From the NCBI RefSeq assembly GCF_049347105.1, contig NZ_CP186334.1, positions 2,542,001 to 2,606,000 of the forward strand: a DNA stretch of 64,000 nucleotides, read 5' to 3'. This document shows positions 61,476 through 64,000 of the stretch, piece after piece. Source of the DNA: Gaoshiqia hydrogeniformans. Lineage in GTDB: Bacteria; Bacteroidota; Bacteroidia; Bacteroidales; Prolixibacteraceae. Under the pieces are notes generated by a model, which was given only the letters and a program-made list of their open reading frames with translations, had not been told where the DNA came from and did not search any database. The stretch's first letter is position 1; each line of letters begins with the position of its first letter. Made by a program: the position numbers and the translations under genes.

Positions 61476-61489
61476 ATTAAGCATGTTCT

Positions 61490-61951
61490 ATGATCGACCG
61501 GGATAAAATAATTCAATGGATAGAAGAAAAGCTGACGGAAGATCAATTTATCGTTGACGTAGAGGTCAGTCCTGCAAACCAGATCACGGTACTGCTCGAT
61601 AGTGAAAAAGGAATTACCATTGACCATTGCGTTCAGGTCAGCCGGCAAATTGAAGGGAAGCTCGATCGCGAAGTTGAAGACTTTGAATTACAGGTGTCTT
61701 CGGCAGGGCTTGGTCAGGCGTTTAAAGTACGCCGTCAGTTCGTGAAAAATATCGGGCAGGAAGTCGAGGTGGTTCTTTCAACCGGACAAAAACTGGCAGG
61801 CCTGTTAAAACTGGTGGATGAAGCCGGCTTTGAACTGGAAACAACAAAGAAACAGAAGGTGGAGGGAAGCAAGGCCAAAGAATTCGTCACTCAATCGCAT
61901 CATTTTTCGTTTGATGAAGTAAAAACAGTTAAAAACATTATAAAATTCTAA
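61490..61951 (+). CDS. rimP: Ribosome maturation factor RimP
   Basis: A 153-residue protein that helps 30S assembly. QFIVDVEVSPANQITVLLDSEKGITIDHCVQVSRQIEGKLD is the N-terminal alpha/beta domain with the family DHC motif; FELQVSSAGLGQAFKVRRQFVKNIG and the SH3-like C-terminus LSTGQKLAGLLKLVDEAGFELET follow. It is the first gene of rimP-nusA-infB, with 12 bp to nusA. Confidence 0.97.
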   Translation: MIDRDKIIQWIEEKLTEDQFIVDVEVSPANQITVLLDSEKGITIDHCVQVSRQIEGKLDREVEDFELQVSSAGLGQAFKVRRQFVKNIGQEVEVVLSTGQKLAGLLKLVDEAGFELETTKKQKVEGSKAKEFVTQSHHFSFDEVKTVKNIIKF

Positions 61952-61963
61952 AAACCGGGCAAG

Positions 61964-63199
61964 ATGGATAATATTAATCTTATCGATACCTTTTCCGAAT
62001 TTAAAGACCTGAAAAATATTGATCGGGTCACGATGATGAGTGTGCTGGAAGACGTTTTTAGAAACGTTTTGCAAAAGACATTCGGAACAGATGAAAACTT
62101 TGACATCATTATCAATATCGACAAAGGCGACTTTGAGATTTGGCGTAACCGGACCGTTGTTGAAGACGATGCGATAAGCGATCCAAACCTGGAAATTACG
62201 CTGTCGGCGGCCAAAAAAATTGACGCCGATTATGAGGTAGGCGAAGAGGTGACCGATGAGGTTAAATTACACGAATTTGGAAGGAGAGCGATCCTTAACC
62301 TGCGGCAGAATCTGGCCAGCCGAATCCTCGAACTCGAAAAGGACCATATTTATAACAAGTATAAAAATAAAATCGGCGATATCGTCACCGGCGAGGTGTA
62401 CCAGGTCTGGAAAAAGGAAATCCTCATCCTGGATGACGAAGGGAATGAGTTGATTTTGCCGAAGCAGGAGCAAATTCCTTCCGATTATTTCAGAAAGGGC
62501 GATACCTTACGCGCGGTTGTTTATAAAGTAGAACTGCGGAACAATAACCCGCTGATCATTTTGTCGCGGACCTCATCAGTATTTCTGGAACGTTTGTTTG
62601 AGCTGGAGGTACCTGAAATTTTCGACGGGCTGATCACCATCAAAAAAATTGTACGCGTTCCGGGTGAACGTGCGAAGGTGGCTGTTGAGTCGTATGATGA
62701 ACGCATTGATCCGGTAGGTGCATGCGTGGGCATGAAGGGATCGCGTATTCACGGAATTGTGCGGGAGTTGCGCAACGAGAACATCGATGTGATCAACTAT
62801 TCAACCAATTTGCAGTTGTTCATTCAACGTGCCCTCAATCCGGCAAAAATCACGTCGATTAAAATTCATGAAGATACCAAACGGGCCGATGTTTACCTGA
62901 AACCCGACGAGGTTTCTCTCGCTATTGGAAAAGGAGGCTTAAATATTCGCCTGGCCAGCCAGCTAACCGGATACGAAATTGATGTATACCGCGAAATGGT
63001 TGCCGACGACGAAGATGTTAACCTGGATGAATTTGCTGACGAAATTGAAGGATGGATCCTGGATGAGTTGAAGGCAATTGGTTGCGATACGGCAAAAAAC
63101 GTGTTGAGCTTAAGCCGGAATGATTTAATTAAACGAACCGACCTTGAAGAAGAAACAATCGACGAACTGTTGCGGATTCTGCGGTCTGAGTTTGAATAA
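61964..63199 (+). CDS. nusA: Transcription termination/antitermination factor NusA
   Basis: A 411-residue elongation factor that binds RNA polymerase and nascent RNA. N-terminal domain 1-125 (LEDVFRNVLQKTFG); S1 domain about 130-200 (GDIVTGEVYQVWKKEILILDDEG); two KH domains about 210-345 (RVPGERAKVAVESYDERIDPVGACVGMKGSRIHGIV; LAIGKGGLNIRLASQLTGYEIDV). The acidic C-terminus has one helix-hairpin repeat (AKNVLSLSRNDLIKRTDLEEETIDELLRIL) rather than the two of Escherichia coli. NusA may act on the hairpin in its own operon leader. Confidence 0.98.
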   Translation: MDNINLIDTFSEFKDLKNIDRVTMMSVLEDVFRNVLQKTFGTDENFDIIINIDKGDFEIWRNRTVVEDDAISDPNLEITLSAAKKIDADYEVGEEVTDEVKLHEFGRRAILNLRQNLASRILELEKDHIYNKYKNKIGDIVTGEVYQVWKKEILILDDEGNELILPKQEQIPSDYFRKGDTLRAVVYKVELRNNNPLIILSRTSSVFLERLFELEVPEIFDGLITIKKIVRVPGERAKVAVESYDERIDPVGACVGMKGSRIHGIVRELRNENIDVINYSTNLQLFIQRALNPAKITSIKIHEDTKRADVYLKPDEVSLAIGKGGLNIRLASQLTGYEIDVYREMVADDEDVNLDEFADEIEGWILDELKAIGCDTAKNVLSLSRNDLIKRTDLEEETIDELLRILRSEFE

Positions 63200-63310
63200 G
63201 TGTTTATTTTAAAAATAACCTGTCACGGGTCAGGTTTTAAATAAATTGAGTAAACTTGCATAATTTTCTCAATTAAGCAAAAAAGAAGATTATAAAAACA
63301 GATTGGGTAT

Positions 63311-64000
63311 ATGACAATTGGCAACAAAAATACGCGACTAAGTAAGGTAGCAAGAGAATTTAACGTTGGGATTACAACAATCGTAGAATTTTTGCATAAA
63401 AAAGGATTCGATGTTGATTCAAATCCGAATTCAAAAATCTCGGAGGATGCCTATCACTTGCTCGAAAAAGAGTATAAAAGTGATATCAGCCTCAAAAAAG
63501 AATCAGAAAAGATTAACCTGAAAAGCCAGCGTACCAAAAAAGAAACCATTACACTCGATGACCTGCATGAAGATGCTGAATCATTTGATGATGAAGACGA
63601 CGATTCGGCGGATGAGATCCGGATTACGGATCACAGCAGTTCAAAAGGAGATATTTCGCCGGTGAAACAGCCAAAACCCCAAATCCCGGCTGATCAGCAG
63701 ACGAAGCATTATACCCACCAGATTGAGCAGCCCAAAGTATTGGGTAAAATTGATCTGGAGCATCTGAATAAAAAGAAAGAGATCCCAACTCCCGAACCGG
63801 AAGAAAAACGACCGGAAGAAGTGAAAAAAGAAAAAATACAGGTAATTAAAAAGACGGTAGAAATCAAAGCCGAGCCAAAACCGGTTGAAGAACCTGCTAA
63901 GGCCGAGCCGGTGGAGCCGGTGAAAAAAGAAGAAACAAAACCGGTCGAACCCGAACAAATGCCAACCAATATTCCCAAAGTGGAAGAGGTTAAGGTGGTG
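63311..64000 (+). CDS. infB: Translation initiation factor IF-2, N-terminal part (cut by the window edge)
   Basis: The frame starts at ATG 63311 and is open for 230 codons to the window end. RLSKVAREFNVGITTIVEFLHKKGFDVDSNPNSKIS is the IF2 N-terminal subdomain. From about residue 70 the sequence becomes the low-complexity Lys/Glu/Pro-rich linker typical of Bacteroidota IF2. The GTPase domain lies beyond the window. It is separated from nusA by 111 bp without a terminator. Confidence 0.96.
   Translation, partial: MTIGNKNTRLSKVAREFNVGITTIVEFLHKKGFDVDSNPNSKISEDAYHLLEKEYKSDISLKKESEKINLKSQRTKKETITLDDLHEDAESFDDEDDDSADEIRITDHSSSKGDISPVKQPKPQIPADQQTKHYTHQIEQPKVLGKIDLEHLNKKKEIPTPEPEEKRPEEVKKEKIQVIKKTVEIKAEPKPVEEPAKAEPVEPVKKEETKPVEPEQMPTNIPKVEEVKVV

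Overview
The window is a 64 kb stretch of a chromosome from the phylum Bacteroidota. The evidence is the SusC/SusD pair with an ECF sigma/FecR regulator, TonB proteins with the Bacteroidota-type C-terminal domain, a NagB-PIG-L fusion, -7 boxes of the form TAnnTTTG (a full TTTG-N19-TAnnTTTG promoter precedes rimP), and almost no Shine-Dalgarno sequences except the one built into the prfB frameshift site. Gene content (DapL, agar/laminarin-type hydrolases, large RND pump) would fit a Marinilabiliales/Prolixibacteraceae-like organism, but genus cannot be read from the sequence. Most of the window is ordinary chromosome, with decayed mobile or repeat DNA in a few intergenic gaps.

Layout. 1-10.3 kb: the 5' part of oxyR, a lipoprotein gene, a PPK1 polyphosphate kinase fused to an ArsC-like domain, an acetyltransferase gene overlapping prfB (with its programmed frameshift), a lipoprotein, rpsP, hflX, two tandem tonB paralogues and tRNA-Ala(GGC). 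10.7-14.5 kb: a cytoplasmic hybrid-free histidine kinase with about eight PAS domains. 14.6-25.7 kb: a polysaccharide utilisation locus, read right to left as ECF sigma, FecR anti-sigma, SusC with an STN signalling domain, SusD, GH16 beta-glucanase, a clan-A-like hydrolase and a parallel beta-helix protein. 25.7-35.7 kb: on the same strand and directly upstream, a peptidoglycan/amino-sugar salvage cluster (AmpG-like permease, HIT/DUF4922-SpoIID fusion, double GT2 protein, DigH-like hydrolase, NagX-like membrane protein, NagB-PIG-L fusion). 36.0-36.2 kb: a candidate structured small RNA. 36.2-42.5 kb: a tripartite RND efflux operon with a MarR regulator and two near-identical 15-bp operator candidates. 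42.5-48.2 kb: a coding remnant, ribD, a small lipoprotein, cardiolipin synthase, and a RimK-like ATP-grasp/GNAT pair. 48.2-54.4 kb: repeat DNA, then sppA-lpxK-pnp-dehydratase-traB reading leftward, the last with a frameshift. 54.5-64 kb: folK, a lipoprotein, dapL, a probable group II intron relic, an alanine-dehydrogenase-like gene with tsaE, gcvH, a PagL-like outer membrane protein, heptad repeats, and the rimP-nusA-infB operon running off the right edge.

How it fits together. The strongest system-level signal is the 21-kb co-directional block at 14.6-35.7 kb. Its upstream half looks like a route for releasing, importing and breaking down cell-wall glycan and amino sugars; its downstream half is a self-regulated beta-glucan locus. 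The SpoIID domain, normally exported, is here joined to a cytosolic HIT-type nucleotidyltransferase-like domain and has no visible signal peptide, so it may act on imported muropeptides inside the cell. Other items worth testing are the PPK1-ArsC fusion, the small RNA at 36.05-36.23 kb, the RimK-like/GNAT pair, and three intergenic islands of degenerate 7-bp repeats.
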